Counted from the stretch's first letter, positions 36,420-48,916 are shown. The stretch is 64,000 bases of DNA from Alligator mississippiensis (GCF_030867095.1 NC_081824.1:51246882-51310881); one strand, 5' to 3'. Program-made: numbers and translations. The notes: generated by a model not told the origin, from the sequence alone.

Positions 36420-36555
36420 CTGTCACTGGATTCCTTGGTGACCTTGGAAAAGTTATACCTCCATTTTCCCCATCTGTAAAATGGGAATAACATTAATTTC
36501 TTTTGTAAACTACTTTATGTACTGGTGAAAAGCAGTATAGAAGGGCTGAATATTA
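36420..36555 (+). repeat. MIR-like SINE
   Basis: CTTGGTGACCTTGGAAAAGT, then CCTCCATTTTCCCCATCTGT and AAAATGGGAATAA closely follow the conserved 3' part of amniote MIR elements. Confidence 0.8.
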
Positions 36556-37222
36556 GGTTCTTTTGCCCTCCGGTGGTGGATTAAACAATTAGGTCATATG
36601 TCCTGTTAACATTATTCTCTCATTGCTTTATGTATGGGCATAGTCTAAATATGCTAAACCCATCTCTGTTGTTAATTAAGTCATAAGCTTGCATAACAGG
36701 GGTTTTCGAAGAAAGAAAAATAGATTTTCACATAAAATTAAACCAATAGGAAGCTATGGAAATCTTCAAAAGAGAAAGTATCTATTTAAAGAGAGACAGC
36801 AATTTCCAGTAAGGTAGAACTTTTGGAAAGAAATATCCTCCCAAAGATCTACATCCACCTCCATCTGTGCCAGCCACTGAAAGTCAGATCAGTTGTAGGC
36901 TCAGTGTAACAGACAAATATGTACATCTGGAACTCTGCTAGACTGCTACTGCTTTTCAGTATTACTTTTTTAGTAAGTATGGATTGCACTGACTTTAATG
37001 TCAAATACAATTAGATGCGAATCAGAGCTGTTACACTGTATCGTGTCAAGGGGCTTGTTCATGCAGTGGCATTCTGAATTCTGTTGCAGAATCTCACCCC
37101 ACAGCTTCAAGACACTATGCTGTCTTGATGCTTCAAAACTGTAATAAAACAAGTGGATGTGTTTCTTTGCATGGCATTTCATTTTTTTAATGGAATTTTA
37201 CCAAGTCTAGAATAGGGTACAC

Positions 37223-37576
37223 CAGGGTATCAAACTCATCTGGCCCCGTGCGCATCATATTCATTCTGCAGGGCTGGTCCAATGCGAGCACCACATGCAG
37301 CGCAAACCTGGTTTGGCACATGCTCCACGAATGCAGGACTAGAGATGACATGCGCTGCACACAGCACATAGGGTCACTTTAGAGTTTGTGATGCCTGCAC
37401 CAGACCATGTAGTACATACCACAGGCGGGCCCCATTTACTGCGTGTAGCATGTGCTAAACTGTCTGTGTGTGCACAGGCAACGTGCAGGCCCAGGGCCTG
37501 CGGTATGTAGCATGTGGGGGTTGATTCAAGCCCCAGCAAGCTAGACCATAGGCTGGCCATATCTTTGATACCCCTG
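37223..37576. mobile_element. hAT-type MITE
   Basis: Left end CAGGGTATCAAACTCATC and right end TATCTTTGATACCCCTG are mirror copies (CAGGGGTATCAAAG read inward). The interior is richer in GC than its flanks and non-coding. Flanking octamers are only loosely alike. Confidence 0.75.
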
Positions 37577-38694
37577 GTATACATTTAGGCATTGTGGTGT
37601 GTGATATTTTTTTTTTCCAACAATACATCTCTGTGTCATCTCTATCATGAAGATGGAGCAGTTTGCTGCAAAATACCCATGTAACAAAATCTGAAGCCCC
37701 TATTAACCCCTCAGCTTCTACAAGTCTCAACAATATTCTTTTCAACCTCAGGGAAGCTCTTTTCTAGGAGCTCTAGGAGGATCTGGACCACAGATTGGAA
37801 ACACTGAGCCAGGGACAGGGCTGGAAAGACATCTGCTTTCTATGGCATCTCCCCATCCATTAAACTTGTGAGGCAAACCTTCAATATAGATTCAGCCTCC
37901 TACTAGGGGCAACCTAAAAGGGTCCATACCTCATTTTAGGTGTTTTTTGCTTTCTTCTATATTGCCATGTGGTGGATTATTGCCTCTTTTAGTGGAAAAA
38001 TTCAGTTTGCTATTAACTTCTTCCTTTTCCCTAATTTCATTGTAGAATGTATATATTATCAGTGAAAGAACAGTATCTTTTGTATATGTAACTGTAAATT
38101 TAGATACTGAATAACAAATATTTATTATCAATTACAAATGCTCACAAATTCAAAACACAGTATGAAAGTCAGTATACAAAATGCCACATACAAACCTTTC
38201 AGAAACTGACAGGACTCCTACATTAAGTATACATTTTCATAGACTTCAGGTCTAGCAAACATGTTTCATAACTGGAACCAACCTTCTACCAATTAGACCT
38301 AGTTCAATAACTAACTGAATGATGTTAGATAAGTATACTAGTTTTGGTTATGTCATTTGTTCATATTTTGCTCTATTTGAATAAGTATGTTCTTTATCAA
38401 GAATGCTTTGCTGACTCTCTTATTTCGTTGTTACTTGTGTTACAACCTTATAGCCCTTATGGTGGGTCTCCTTTATGCAATATGGCATAGACACCTATAA
38501 TCAAAATAGTCCTTGCTGCTAAAGGGTTTACAATCAATGAATTCCAAGGAATTTCTCAGAATAGATTAACACCTAACTTTAATCCCAAATACTGAGAAAC
38601 CTGAAATGAACAGCAAGATACCCCAACACTGGTTGTATCATTTCAATCATCAGTTTATAGATACACAAAGCAGAGTCCTCGGAATCTAAGAATT
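37577..38694. other. Non-genic DNA, nothing recognised
   Basis: AT-rich sequence downstream of the last sure BEND6 exon, without splice-flanked coding potential or clear repeat. Confidence 0.55.
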
Positions 38695-38876
38695 CATCTA
38701 CATGTGCACTTCAAAGTGCATTAGGCTATTTTAATGGGCATTAAAGCATCACAGAAAAACCATGTGCTTTTGCTAATGCATATTAAAATAGGCTAATGCA
38801 CCTTTTTCTAGTACCTCGTAATGGAGGCACTTTCTTTAATGTGCATTAGCAAAGGCACATTAACGAACATGTAGAC
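38695..38876. mobile_element. Short palindromic MITE
   Basis: CATCTACATGTGCACTTC at the left pairs with GAACATGTAGACA at the right, and inner GTGCATTAG / CTAATGCAC words also pair, so most of the element can fold back on itself. Confidence 0.6.
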
Positions 38877-39212
38877 ATACCCATTAAGTAGCAGCAGCTA
38901 GGGAGCCAAGCCTGCATATTGTTCTGCTCCCTGTGGATCCCTACAGATTTTATTTTCAATTTCACACAGTAAGGAGGAGAACTTGTTCTTACTGTTTTTC
39001 TCACATATAATACACACTTGAATTTTCAGCATCTGGGTTTTGATAAACAATGGTGCATGTTATCTGAGAGAATATTGCATATGCCATATATCATTTCTCC
39101 AAAATACACTTCCTCAAAAACATCAAAACAGTAATAGTTTCAAACAGTAGTCTAAAAATATCTTAAAGTCACTATGTCTTCTGGAAATTCATATAGGCCT
39201 AATATAAACACT

Positions 39213-39460
39213 GGCTGTATCTACACAAGATGCTGACTGTGCAGTAGCTCATTGCTACTGTGCAGTAGCGTTGTATAGAATGAAGTGTGATGCGACACTA
39301 CTGCACAGGAGTAACGAACTACTGTGTAGTCGGCATCACCTAAAAGCCATTTGGAGACACTATTGCATAGTAACTCCAGTTACTGCACAGTTATTTAATG
39401 CAAAAACTAAGCGACTGTGTAATAATGGCTGTGCAGTCAGTGTCTCATGTAGATGCAACC
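39213..39460. mobile_element. MITE of the CATCTACACAAGATG family
   Basis: GGCTGTATCTACACAAGATG at the left is mirrored by CATGTAGATGCAACC at the right, with inner GACTGTGCAGTAG / CTGTGCAGTC pairs. Same family as 16,517-16,956. Confidence 0.65.
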
Positions 39461-39568
39461 ACTATGATCTAAAGCCTGTTTCACTTTACTTGCCAAAGTG
39501 GTGCATACCTAGCCATATAATTGCAGTTTCTGCACACTTGCACACAGTTTAGGATTCTACCTTCCCTT

Positions 39569-40631
39569 TGTTGGCTACAAATGTCCAACTCAGGATCCTT
39601 AAAATTCTAGTTTATTAGGTGGATTGAAACACTGTAACCATAAACCTTGGGGCTGGTCCCCACACAGACACACACATGAACACATACACACACACAGTAG
39701 CAGGCTACAGAGTCAGGTATACCTATCGTACAAGCGCTGGAGTCTGTTGTTGAGGCTTTTTTCAGTGTGGTGGTATCTTCCAGAAGGGGGTCGCCGGCTG
39801 GTCCTTCTGGCTGGACAGGTCTGGTCGAGTTGGAGATCAAGAGGGCGCCACTGAGGGTCACTTTTCACTGCCTTTTATCTGTCCCTGGCAGACTTTGGTG
39901 ACTCCCCAGTTTTCAGGTTTGCCCAATGCAGGGGTCATTGACCCTCGTGGGACTCCCCCCCCCCCCCCCCAGTGGCTACTGGATGGCATCTGTCAGCCCC
40001 AGGGGCCATCCGCATGTATGTGCAGGTTTGGGAGTCCGTTGATGAATTTAGAATAGGGCTCTGGGAGTGGTCGATCTGGAGATATTCAGCCCAAAAGTTG
40101 GTCTCTGGCGTTGATTAACTCAGGCCAGGGCTTCTAGCCCTTGATCAGTGACATTTAGAGATTTCCCTGTTGTTACATTGTCTTCTATTGAGTTCTTCCA
40201 TTGGTTGATCTGCAGCTTCCAGGTGATAATTGCTGTCTGCTGCTACTGTGTTACACATTCAATCACGTTACACATTCAATCACTGATTCACTCGCTCTTT
40301 CAGGGGCCAGCCTGATACAAGGAAGGGCAGTTTGATTCCTGCCCTTGTTAACATTGTTACAATGTATAATTTGCTTATGAAACTAAACACATTCAGTTGA
40401 AAGTTGAAAGGTGAGGAGTATAAAATATAAGCTACAAATGCCATGGCACACAAACAGATAAAAATACCAAACTACAAGGGGAGATACAAAATGCACACCT
40501 ACAAATTTTAGAACACAATTCCGTATCTTAAAGTGAAAGAGAGAAGAAGGAAGAAAAGGTAGAAAAAGAGAAACATATCCAAAGAGGGGAGAGCAAATGC
40601 AGGCAAGAGAAAAAGGGGGCTTTCTGCTACA
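39569..40631 (-). repeat. 3' LTR of the endogenous retrovirus
   Basis: About 1,063 bp, paired with the copy at 45,074-46,117. On the minus strand it shows a GATAAAAGG box and an AATAAA signal near its low-coordinate end, as expected of U3-R-U5. A C-rich run sits at about 39,957. Confidence 0.9.
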
Positions 40632-41297
40632 TTATTCCCCCCCTTGACGTCGGCCTTACACAAGGGTGATGTCACTATATTGTTTGAACACCATTGTTCA
40701 GCTATATAGATAGGAGGTGTGTCATCTTCAGCTGGTTTGAAGTTTAAAACAAAACTTAGGCAGTTAAAAGATATTGAAAGAGAAAAGCCTTGGGGGGCAG
40801 AGAGAGAAAATAACATAACGAGGTTGATTTGCACAGTTACAATGGTATAGTTGTCTCTTTGCTTATTAAAATATGACTTTGAATGCAGGTTTGTTTGTTT
40901 TTTACACACATTTTGTTATACTGATATTCTAAATAGCATTTAAATCCTTAAGAGAAGTACAGAGAAAAAACAAAACAAAACCCAAAAAACCAAGTACACA
41001 TGACCCTTAATAAATATCCCTTTGCTAACCAAATAGAATATAAAACCTTTCGAGAATTGCTGCCCTTGTTTCAAATATCAGAACAACTTTGCAGTCCAAC
41101 CGGACAGAAGTGTTCTGGTCTGGGATCCACAGACGGGTCCAATTTTTAGAGGAGGTATTACCAATTACTTTTATTATATTTTTATGATATCATATCTATT
41201 TAAACTGACAACTTAAAACAAACCAAACAAACAAACACAAAATATATAACAAGACAACACAAACAGACAAGACAATTTTTGCCATGGCTGTGATGAG

Positions 41298-42185
41298 TGT
41301 GCGGGCTGGGGGCGAGCCGGGCCCGTCTTTGCGCACGCGGGCTGTGGCTAGCAGCCAGGGCACACGGGGCCGGAGAAGACCGGGGGCGAGCTAGAATTAG
41401 TCACGGACACATAGTGGTTGATTTAAAGATTGTTTATTTACACCAAAGATGGTCGTGGTGTAGGCTGGACAGTTTCCAGGTTCAGCTCCGCTTAAATCCT
41501 CGTTAGAGGACTACGACAAATTCGTTCTAGCCCCGGAGTGGTTGAAGCTCCGCGGGTTCAGTAGTTTCTCTCCCCCGGAGTTGCTGAAGCTCCGTGGGTT
41601 TGGTTCGGTTCCCTCCCACGGAGTTGTTAAAGCTCCGTGGGTTCGTATCTTTAAGATGCAGGAAGGGATACGTCTAGGAATTTATCGGCGATGGGGAGAG
41701 GCTAGAGGCTGTTCGTTCTTTTCCCCAGAGTTCTTGAAACTCTGCGGGTTCGGTTATCAGACCTCTATTGCCTTTTAAGAAAAGCATTGGGTCCGAAAGG
41801 ATCCGCAGCGCTTAGAGATCTTCACGCTCTCCCCCTCGAACTCCAATTGCTTTCTCTCCGACTTGGGCAGAAACCACCCAAGCCCTTTATACGGCTAGCA
41901 AGCCAATTGCTAGCCGCCACGTGTGCACGTATTAGAATCAGCCAATAATGTGGCACGAATCTTCATACAAATGGCGGGAACTCCTTGCACCGTGCATTTC
42001 TTGGATGCAAAAGAAATGCACCATGCAAAGAAAGCTTCAAATTTGGCGGGAATACTCCATTGCACCGGGGTTCTCTTCTGCAGCAGAAAACTTCACCGTG
42101 CAAGGAAGCTACAATTTAGCAGGAAAAATAATTTAGTGGTGCCGAAGCACACACAAACAAAAAATCACAACTTTGGGTTGTGACA
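41298..42185 (-). mobile_element. Solo LTR, family B, inserted in the endogenous retrovirus
   Basis: An 888-bp unit from TGTGCGGGCTGGG to GGTTGTGACA is flanked by the exact 5-bp duplication ATGAG. On the minus strand a TATA box (CCGTATAAAGGG, about 41,889) and an AATAAA signal (about 41,429) mark its orientation. It is unrelated to its host's LTRs. Inner words such as AGCTCCGTGGGTTCG recur about four times at 41,540-41,760. Fossil, no internal region. Confidence 0.85.
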
Positions 42186-42710
42186 ATGAGTAAGATGCTG
42201 CTGATGGTAGTGAGGCCTCATGGTTTGTCGGTCACCTTTGACTACACTGTGGCTTCTGCAAAAGAAAACAAACACACACAAACCTGCCAAGGAAAACTCC
42301 TTGCAGTGGCTGATTATTCATATTTACAAAGTACAATGCTGACATGTGCAGTGGCAGCGCACACATCATTTTCCATTCTTGGGGTGCTTTTCTTTTATAG
42401 TGAAAAAGTGGAGCAGTTACTTACAGGAGGGTGGCCATCCTAAGTTAAGGATTTTTTTGGCCTTTTCCTGCCTCAGCATCGGGGTGGGCACTGATCAGCC
42501 CGTCCGATGCGTATTTTCCAATGGCTCAGAGCGATTCCTTCCTGCTAGCCAAGAAGGGTGGCTGGCAGGATTAAAAGATTGGTTGCCCTGTTCCTCGAAG
42601 GTCAGGTGGTTGGTGGCTCATTTTTTTTTTTTTTCTCCAAGCTGGGTCACTGGGATGCTCTGCTCATGACACAAGGAATCCTATTAACAAGGCTAGATTC
42701 AGGGTTAGAT

Positions 42711-42902
42711 CTATTCTGCCCCCTTAAACAGTTTCTTGGGACACATGTACCCATTTTCCTGATTTAGGTCCCATTTCCTCCCGAATACATTTAGCGCAGC
42801 TCCGGTGTCCAGGAGTGTACTGGTATACCCTTGAGTTCCCACCGTAACAGGTATTCGGGTCTCCCTCCTGGATCCCAATTGAGGGTCCCCAATTTCTCCC
42901 AT
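42711..42902 (-). pseudogene. Retroviral protease-like remnant
   Basis: The minus-strand frame contains TLLDTGAALNV, the DTGA active-site signature of retroviral aspartic proteases. It is part of the broken element at 39,569-46,117. Confidence 0.75.
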
Positions 42903-43290
42903 GAGCCAGGGCTTTGCTCAGGGGTCCCATTACGGGGGCTCCGTCAGTGCTCTTCGGAGACCAGGGCTGAGGCTGCTACCCTGTTAGAATGGGGAGGTGC
43001 TGCTCCCTCCCCAGTCAGCTCTGCCACTCTGATAAGCAGCTCGGCTAGAGGCTTTCCATACCATTTCCCGCTCGGTTCCCCATGCTGCATTAAAAACTTC
43101 CACACTGCTGACCGAATCCCATTTTCCCCCTCTCTTTCCTTTGATACCCTGGGGTTAACCCAGTGTGGGCTGGGGCAATAATTTGGGCCCCCAACCCCCC
43201 TATCAGGTTTGGGGTATGCACTTTCATTAAAATAGGTAACCATATAATTCGGTGTATCATTAAGCTTTTTTCTGAACTGGGTGTCTGCAA

Positions 43291-44700
43291 TCACCCCCCT
43301 TGACATCCAATTAACCTCTCTGCATCCTGAGCCCCGGCTAGGACTTCTCCCAGCACATATCTCCCAGTCTCTCGGAGCGGCCTCATCAGTCCAATTATGG
43401 GCTGATGCATGCCCTCCTGTACCTCCTTCCAAAACCCAGGAGGGTAATCTATACTTCTTATGTCTGATGTCCGTTTGTTCTCCTTGTCTAGGGGCAGAAC
43501 CATCCCTGACAGCAATCCCAACATAACACACCGAATCACATAGTCCCTAACAGGTTCCCCAGGTGTCTGGTGGCTAGCCCCAAACTGTCCCTTAAATGTC
43601 TTTCTTCCCAAACTGATCCCCAAACCCACTATGCTCTGGAGAATATTGTCTCCCCCAAAGCTGTCCTCCTGATTCATAGTTGCCTGAATCTCTGGGGTGG
43701 CACAAGCCCTTAGTAGGCAGTGCCATTCCCGGACACTCAGAGTTTTACACTCCACTACATTCAGGGATTTCTGCAACCACTGTCCCAAATTCCTAATGTT
43801 ACCAGATCCCAGGGTCTTGCCCAGGGCTGCTAGATCAGCTCCACTGAGGGGGACTGTTACCTGTGTGGTTTCTGTGGGTTTTCCCTGAGCATCCCAAGTG
43901 ACTGAGGTCCACGTGATTGCGCTCACCTCAGGCACCAGGGTCCTTTCCTGATCAGACTTAGGGTCTTCAGGAGAGGGCTCCCCTGCATCCTCTGGATCTC
44001 CCTACATCTCCCCACCCCAAATCTCTCCTGGATTGAAGGGGATGTCTGGATCCCTGGCTTGGTGTCCCCGGATGACAGCTGCTACTTGCTTGCTGCACTC
44101 CTGGAGTTCCTTTTTTAAACGGTTAATGGTATTTAGACAGGGGCCATGGTTGACCTTGGCTCCCTTCTCAGCTTGGTCTTTAGCCATTGTTTTTTCCAGT
44201 TTTTGCAAGGCTTCTTGGCTAGCCTTTTCTTGGTTCAATAATTCCCATTGTCGGGCATTGTCTTGATTTATTTTTCTCAATTGCTCATTTTCATTTTCCA
44301 AGTTCCGAGACAACCCCTTTAGAGTCTGATTACTGGTTTCCAATTGAGTACATCTATCTTTTAGAATTTGGATAAGCTCCTCTTTTTCCTCAATTTCAGA
44401 GGCTCGCTGAGCTTTTTCCTCAACTGCTGTTTCTACACCATGCCATAGCAGCCAGACCAAAGCACTGTGTTGCCTTTGAACCGAGGGTTTTTCACAAAGG
44501 CATAATCTTTCAAATTGGGATTCAGTGTCCCCTATGGAAAAGCCTGGGGTGCACACATCCTCCTTCCATGGGCTGGGTCCACCCTTCAGAATCTCCCTAT
44601 GGAGAGGGGAAATTTCTTCCCTCTGTACCCACTTATCTTCTTGGCCTCCTGATCCAATCTTAGGGGCTTTTTTCCTAAACAAAGACATTTTCCTCAACAT
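43291..44700 (-). pseudogene. Retroviral gag-like region
   Basis: Two adjoining open segments on the minus strand follow the leader. The first (from about 44,700) is charged and heptad-rich, with a probable coiled coil (EEKEELIQILKDRCTQLETS). The second (from about 43,935) has Trp- and Gln-rich helices and WKEVQEGMHQPI, in the position of a capsid domain. Assignment rests on position before the protease and general character; the region belongs to a broken fossil. Confidence 0.6.
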
Positions 44701-44798
44701 GCCTCAAGCCTGTCAGTTTCCTTGAGCCCTCGCGCTCCCAACCGACTCTGTCCCTGCCCCTGCAGTTCTACAACCAAATCCCTTCCTTGAGATATGTC

Positions 44799-44965
44799 CA
44801 CCCCCTTGGGTGACTACTAAATCCAGACCCTCCTGAGTCTGCCCACCCCCTTGGGTGAGTCTAAATCCTAATCCACCCCCTTGGGTGACTACTAAATCCA
44901 GACCCTCCTTGAGTCTGCCCACCCCCTTGGGTGAGTCTAAATCCTAGTCCACCCCCTTGGGTGAC
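44799..44965. repeat. Direct repeat of about 76 bp in the retroviral leader
   Basis: The unit starting CCACCCCCTTGGGTGACTAC occurs twice in tandem and a third, partial time, and inside each unit CACCCCCTTGGGTGA recurs. It lies between the 5' LTR and the gag-like region. Confidence 0.85.
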
Positions 44966-45073
44966 TATTGCCCACCCACCTCCGTGGACATGGGTTCTAT
45001 CTGGAGACACAGTCTCCCCAATTACCAATCCGCTAATAATCCTAGAATAATGCCCACATTCTCCACCAAATAA

Positions 45074-46117
45074 TGTTGGCTACAAATGTCCAACTCGGGA
45101 TCCTTAAAATTCTAGTTTATTAGGCAGATTGAAACACTGTAATCATAAACCTTGGGGCTGGTCCACACACACACACACAGTAGCAAGCTACAGAGTCAGG
45201 TATACCTATCCTACAAGTGCTGGAGTATGTCGTTGAGGATTCTTTCAGCGTGGTGGTATCTTCCAGAAGAGGGTCGCTGGCTGGTCCTTCTGGCTGGACA
45301 GGTCTGGTCGAGTTGGAGATCAAGAGGGCACCACTGAGGGTCACTTTTCACTGCCTTTTATCTGTCCCTGGCAGACTTTGGTGACTCCCCAGTTTTCAGG
45401 TTTGCCCAATCCAGGGGTCATTGACCCTCATGGGACTTCCCCCCCCCCCCCCCCCCAGTGGCTACTGGACGGCATCTGTCAGCCCCAGGGTTCATCCGCA
45501 TGTACGTGCAGGTTTGGGAGTCCGTTGATGAATTTAGAATAGGGCTCTGGGAGTGCTCGATCTGGAGATATTCAGCCCAAAAGTTGGTCTCTGGCGTTGA
45601 TTAACTCAGGCCAGGGCTTCTAGCCCTTGATCAGTGATGTTTAGCGATTTCCCTGTTGTTACATTGTCTTCTACTGAGTTCTTCCGTTGGTTGATCTGCA
45701 GCTTCCAGGTGATAATTGCTGTCTGCTGCTACTGTGTTACACATTCAATCACGTTACACATTCAATCACTGATTCACTCGCTCTTTCAGGGGCCAGTCTG
45801 ATACAAGGAAGGGCAGTTTGATTCCTGCCCTTGTTAACATTGTTACAATGTATAATTTACTAATGAAACTAAACACATTCAGTTGAAAGTTGAAAGGTGA
45901 GGAGTATAAAATATAAGCTACAAATGCCATGGCACACAAACAGATAAAAATACCAAACTACAAGGGGAGATACAAAATGCACACATACAAATTTTAAAAT
46001 ACACTTCCTTATCTTAAAGTGAAAGAGAGAAGAAGGAAGAAAAGGTAGAAAAAGAGAAACATATCCAAAGAGGGGAGAGCAAATGCAGGCAAGAGAAAAA
46101 GGGGGCTTTCTGCTACA
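45074..46117 (-). repeat. 5' LTR of the endogenous retrovirus
   Basis: About 1,044 bp, the partner of 39,569-40,631, differing mainly in the length of a CA run and a C run and in scattered substitutions. Confidence 0.9.
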
Positions 46118-46213
46118 CCTTGTGAAACTAATCACCTTGTGCACAGAGAGGAGGAAGGCCCTCCTACCTGTTAGCTCATTATTCTAGAGGCTACAGCATT
46201 TATCCAAGGAGCA

Positions 46214-46380
46214 GGACCAAGCCAAGTCTTCAAGAGGAGGTTAGATGAGCAGTCTTCAAGAGGAGGTTAGATAAGCATCTAGCTGGGTTCATCTAGACCC
46301 AGCACTCTTTCCTGCCTATGCAGGGGGTTGGACTCGATGATCTATTGAGGTCCCTTCCGACCCTAACATCTATGAATCTA
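46214..46380 (+). mobile_element. CR1 3' end, extremely truncated, with an inner tandem duplication
   Basis: GTCTTCAAGAGGAGGTTAGA occurs twice in a row, followed by the CR1 C-terminal codons, stop and tail ending CCTAACATCTATGAATCT. The sequence is close to the young CR1 at 22.8-25.0 kb. Confidence 0.9.
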
Positions 46381-46504
46381 AGGTTCTAGGCCCCCTCTCC
46401 AAAGGAGGGTGGAATTTGTATCTCATGCTTCCTAGCAAAGTACTCAGACTACCAGGCCATGAGCCAAGCAGTGTCCGGGCCCTCTTCATCCCTCCTCGAG
46501 ACTG

Positions 46505-46690
46505 GCCCCCCTGGCTTGATTAGAGCACTTCGCTGAGAAACAGAAAATACAGGTTCAACCCCCTCTCTTGGTGAGCAAAGCCTGGGTCTCCCACTCCTTG
46601 GGCCAGTACCTTCATCACTGAAATTAAGGTTGAAGGTAGGAGAGTCCTTCTTTGGCCCCCTCCCCTGTTCTTTATGGTTTTTCTCCAATC
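46505..46690 (+). repeat. tRNA-derived SINE remnant
   Basis: TTGATTAGAGCACTTCGCTG followed about 20 bp on by CAGGTTCAACCCC resembles the A and B boxes of a tRNA-like SINE head, with a diverged body behind. It is not a functional tRNA: the arms do not pair into a cloverleaf by eye. Confidence 0.45.
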
Positions 46691-46699
46691 AAAATTCCA

Positions 46700-48157
46700 G
46701 AATGTGCCCAGCCTTCTGTATGTGTCTCGATGATTCTGTTTCCCTGTGCAGCTGCCTGGGCACAAGGCAGCCCCACTGAACATGGTCAGTAAGCTAGCAT
46801 GGACTTTGTTGAAATATAAACTGTGTATAAATACCCCAGACTACAGTAACATGGCTACCTACATACCATTTAGATGCATAAAGCAAAACAGGATTTAGCC
46901 CTACTTACATTAGAAGAAAAATGGACATAGTCTCTATTGAGAATACTGAATCCTACTCATCTCCTTTTTCTAGACCTGACAATCCACAAGCTTTGCTGCT
47001 ACCTTACCTACTGTGTTTGGTAGCAATAGGAATATTTCTGAAGCCTTGGCAGGGGGGAGTTGTATACAGCACTATCATAAATTTCTCAAAAAGATCTTCC
47101 CTTTTCATTAAATATTTAAAATTACCCTTCTTTATAAATTGCTTTTATATTTTTGGTTGAAAAATTCTACATAAAGTCTAATCTAATGCTCACTGAAAGC
47201 CATGGGAAGGCCTCCACTGACTTCAGTGGATGTTCATCAGAATCTGGAAGAGCTATGTATTCTTATTTTTTAATCGAACATGAATGGTATTCTATAGCTA
47301 CTTTAAATAATGATCATTGGGCTAGATCCACAAAAGTAGCTGCAGTAGCTTCCTGCCTATGATAACCCACTGCACCTAGGTATCCTGTACAATACATAGG
47401 GACAGCTCTGTGCCTAAGAAGGGGATAAACAGAAGTCAGCCCTGTAAGGGGGAAGATGCCTAAACTAGCCATTAGAAAATGCCAAGGAGAAGATTATGTC
47501 TTATGCCTCAGCTCCCAAAAAAAGAGTGAGACACCCAGCTCCAGATTAATGAGAGTTATCTGTATTCACTGAAGATTCACAGTTCTGAACGCCACCACCC
47601 CCTCCCTGCCCTCAAGAGTTTGGCATCTGAATCACCCCTAAATCACAAAATGCTGCTGGAGGAGGCGGCACCATTCTCCTTTTGCACTATCTAGTAGGGG
47701 AGCAAACACCCAGGATGCAGGATATAAGAAGGTATATGAGGAGGGCTGAATTTATATTCTCAAAGAGAGTGGCATATCCACCAAGTAGCTATATGTTCTA
47801 CAGTATAATTATCTCAGTTCCTTTTGTTGAAGCTGCTCCACTTCCCATGGAATATTTAAATTTTCACTAAGAGAGATGAAGAAAGCATGACATCATGTTT
47901 GCTGGTTAAGACACTCCCTACTCCAACAAATATTTAATATAAATATTGACTGGCACAGGGACTGGAGTTCAGGTCTCTCTGTTCCCTATGAGTGCTCTGT
48001 GGTTTATAGAGTTATATATTCTCTCTTTGTAGTGATTTTTTTTTATTTAATGTAAAGTGAATCATTCCATGATCATTTAAATAAGTCTGTATTGATGCAA
48101 TAACAACAACAGAAGCGGCAGCCCCAAATAAAACAAAAAAACAAGGATTTAGGCATC
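46700..48157. other. Non-genic DNA, nothing recognised
   Basis: Mixed-composition sequence without a supported exon or repeat. Confidence 0.5.
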
Positions 48158-48165
48158 CTCTAATA

Positions 48166-48425
48166 CAGTGAAGACCATCTTTCTGGCAGGCATACCACAA
48201 AATAGCCCTGCACCCTTCTTGGGTGCCACTCCAGTTCCTTTCCCCTGCCTAACTGGCTACTCTGTTTCCTGCCCTATGGTCCCTGCCTGACCTGCTGTTC
48301 TGCTTTCTGGTTCCTGTCCTATCTTCCTCTGTGCTACCTGTCCCCTCTGTGTTCTGCTGTGTGCCACACAAAGGCTGCCCACACCACTTATAGCACATGT
48401 ATCATATGTTTGTTGGCCATCCCTG
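48166..48425. mobile_element. hAT-type MITE with exact 8-bp duplication
   Basis: A 260-bp unit flanked by CTCTAATA on both sides (48,158-48,165 and 48,426-48,433). Ends are CAGTGAAGACCATC and GTTGGCCATCCCTG. It is related to the copy at 7,590-7,844. Confidence 0.85.
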
Positions 48426-48916
48426 CTCTAATACATTTCAACTGCATAAAACCTGCTTTAAAAAAACAGGATGGGGGGCAATATCCCTGGACAATTACTT
48501 CCAAAATCTTCAGCCAACAAAGCAAAGATATTTTCCAAAATTAGGAAAAAACTTTGAAGTACATACTAGATTCCCAGCTCCTTCAATACACATCTCCAAA
48601 ATGAAGGAAAGGAGAAACCAGGAAACATATTTAAAGCTCTAGTAATAACTTACTCCAACAATAAATTCACTTTGGTGGTATTGCAAGCAGGAGATAGAAT
48701 AAAATCAAATATAGACTACAACTCAGAACTAAAAGTGCTTTGCTGTCAGGTCTGAAACAGAGAGAAAAATCTTCATTTCAAGTCCATCAGGCCAAGGAGA
48801 CGCAGGGGAAGAGAGACTGCTAAGGAAGGAAATATGTTAACTTTAAATAAATAAGCCAATTGCTGCTCAGAAAGTAACAGCAGTGGGAATCACAAAACTA
48901 TTTTTGGTGCCCCTAG

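Larger units (their letters stand above)
39569..46117 (-). mobile_element. Endogenous retrovirus (gammaretrovirus-like by its 4-bp duplication), broken
   Basis: Two LTRs of about 1.05 kb in the same orientation flank a reduced internal region read on the minus strand. Ends are TGTTGGCTAC and TGCTACA, and CCTT is duplicated on both sides. A TGGTGGAGAATGTGGGC segment next to the 5' LTR is placed like a primer-binding site, and a purine run AAGGGGGGGAAT adjoins the 3' LTR. Gag-like and protease-like parts can be recognised; no reverse transcriptase or envelope part was. It is broken in several places and holds a foreign solo LTR. The two LTRs differ by a few percent by eye, so it is a moderately old fossil. 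Confidence 0.88.

Noticed and set aside
46505-46570. A tRNA gene
   Set aside because: A- and B-box-like words are present but no cloverleaf can be paired; better read as a SINE head.
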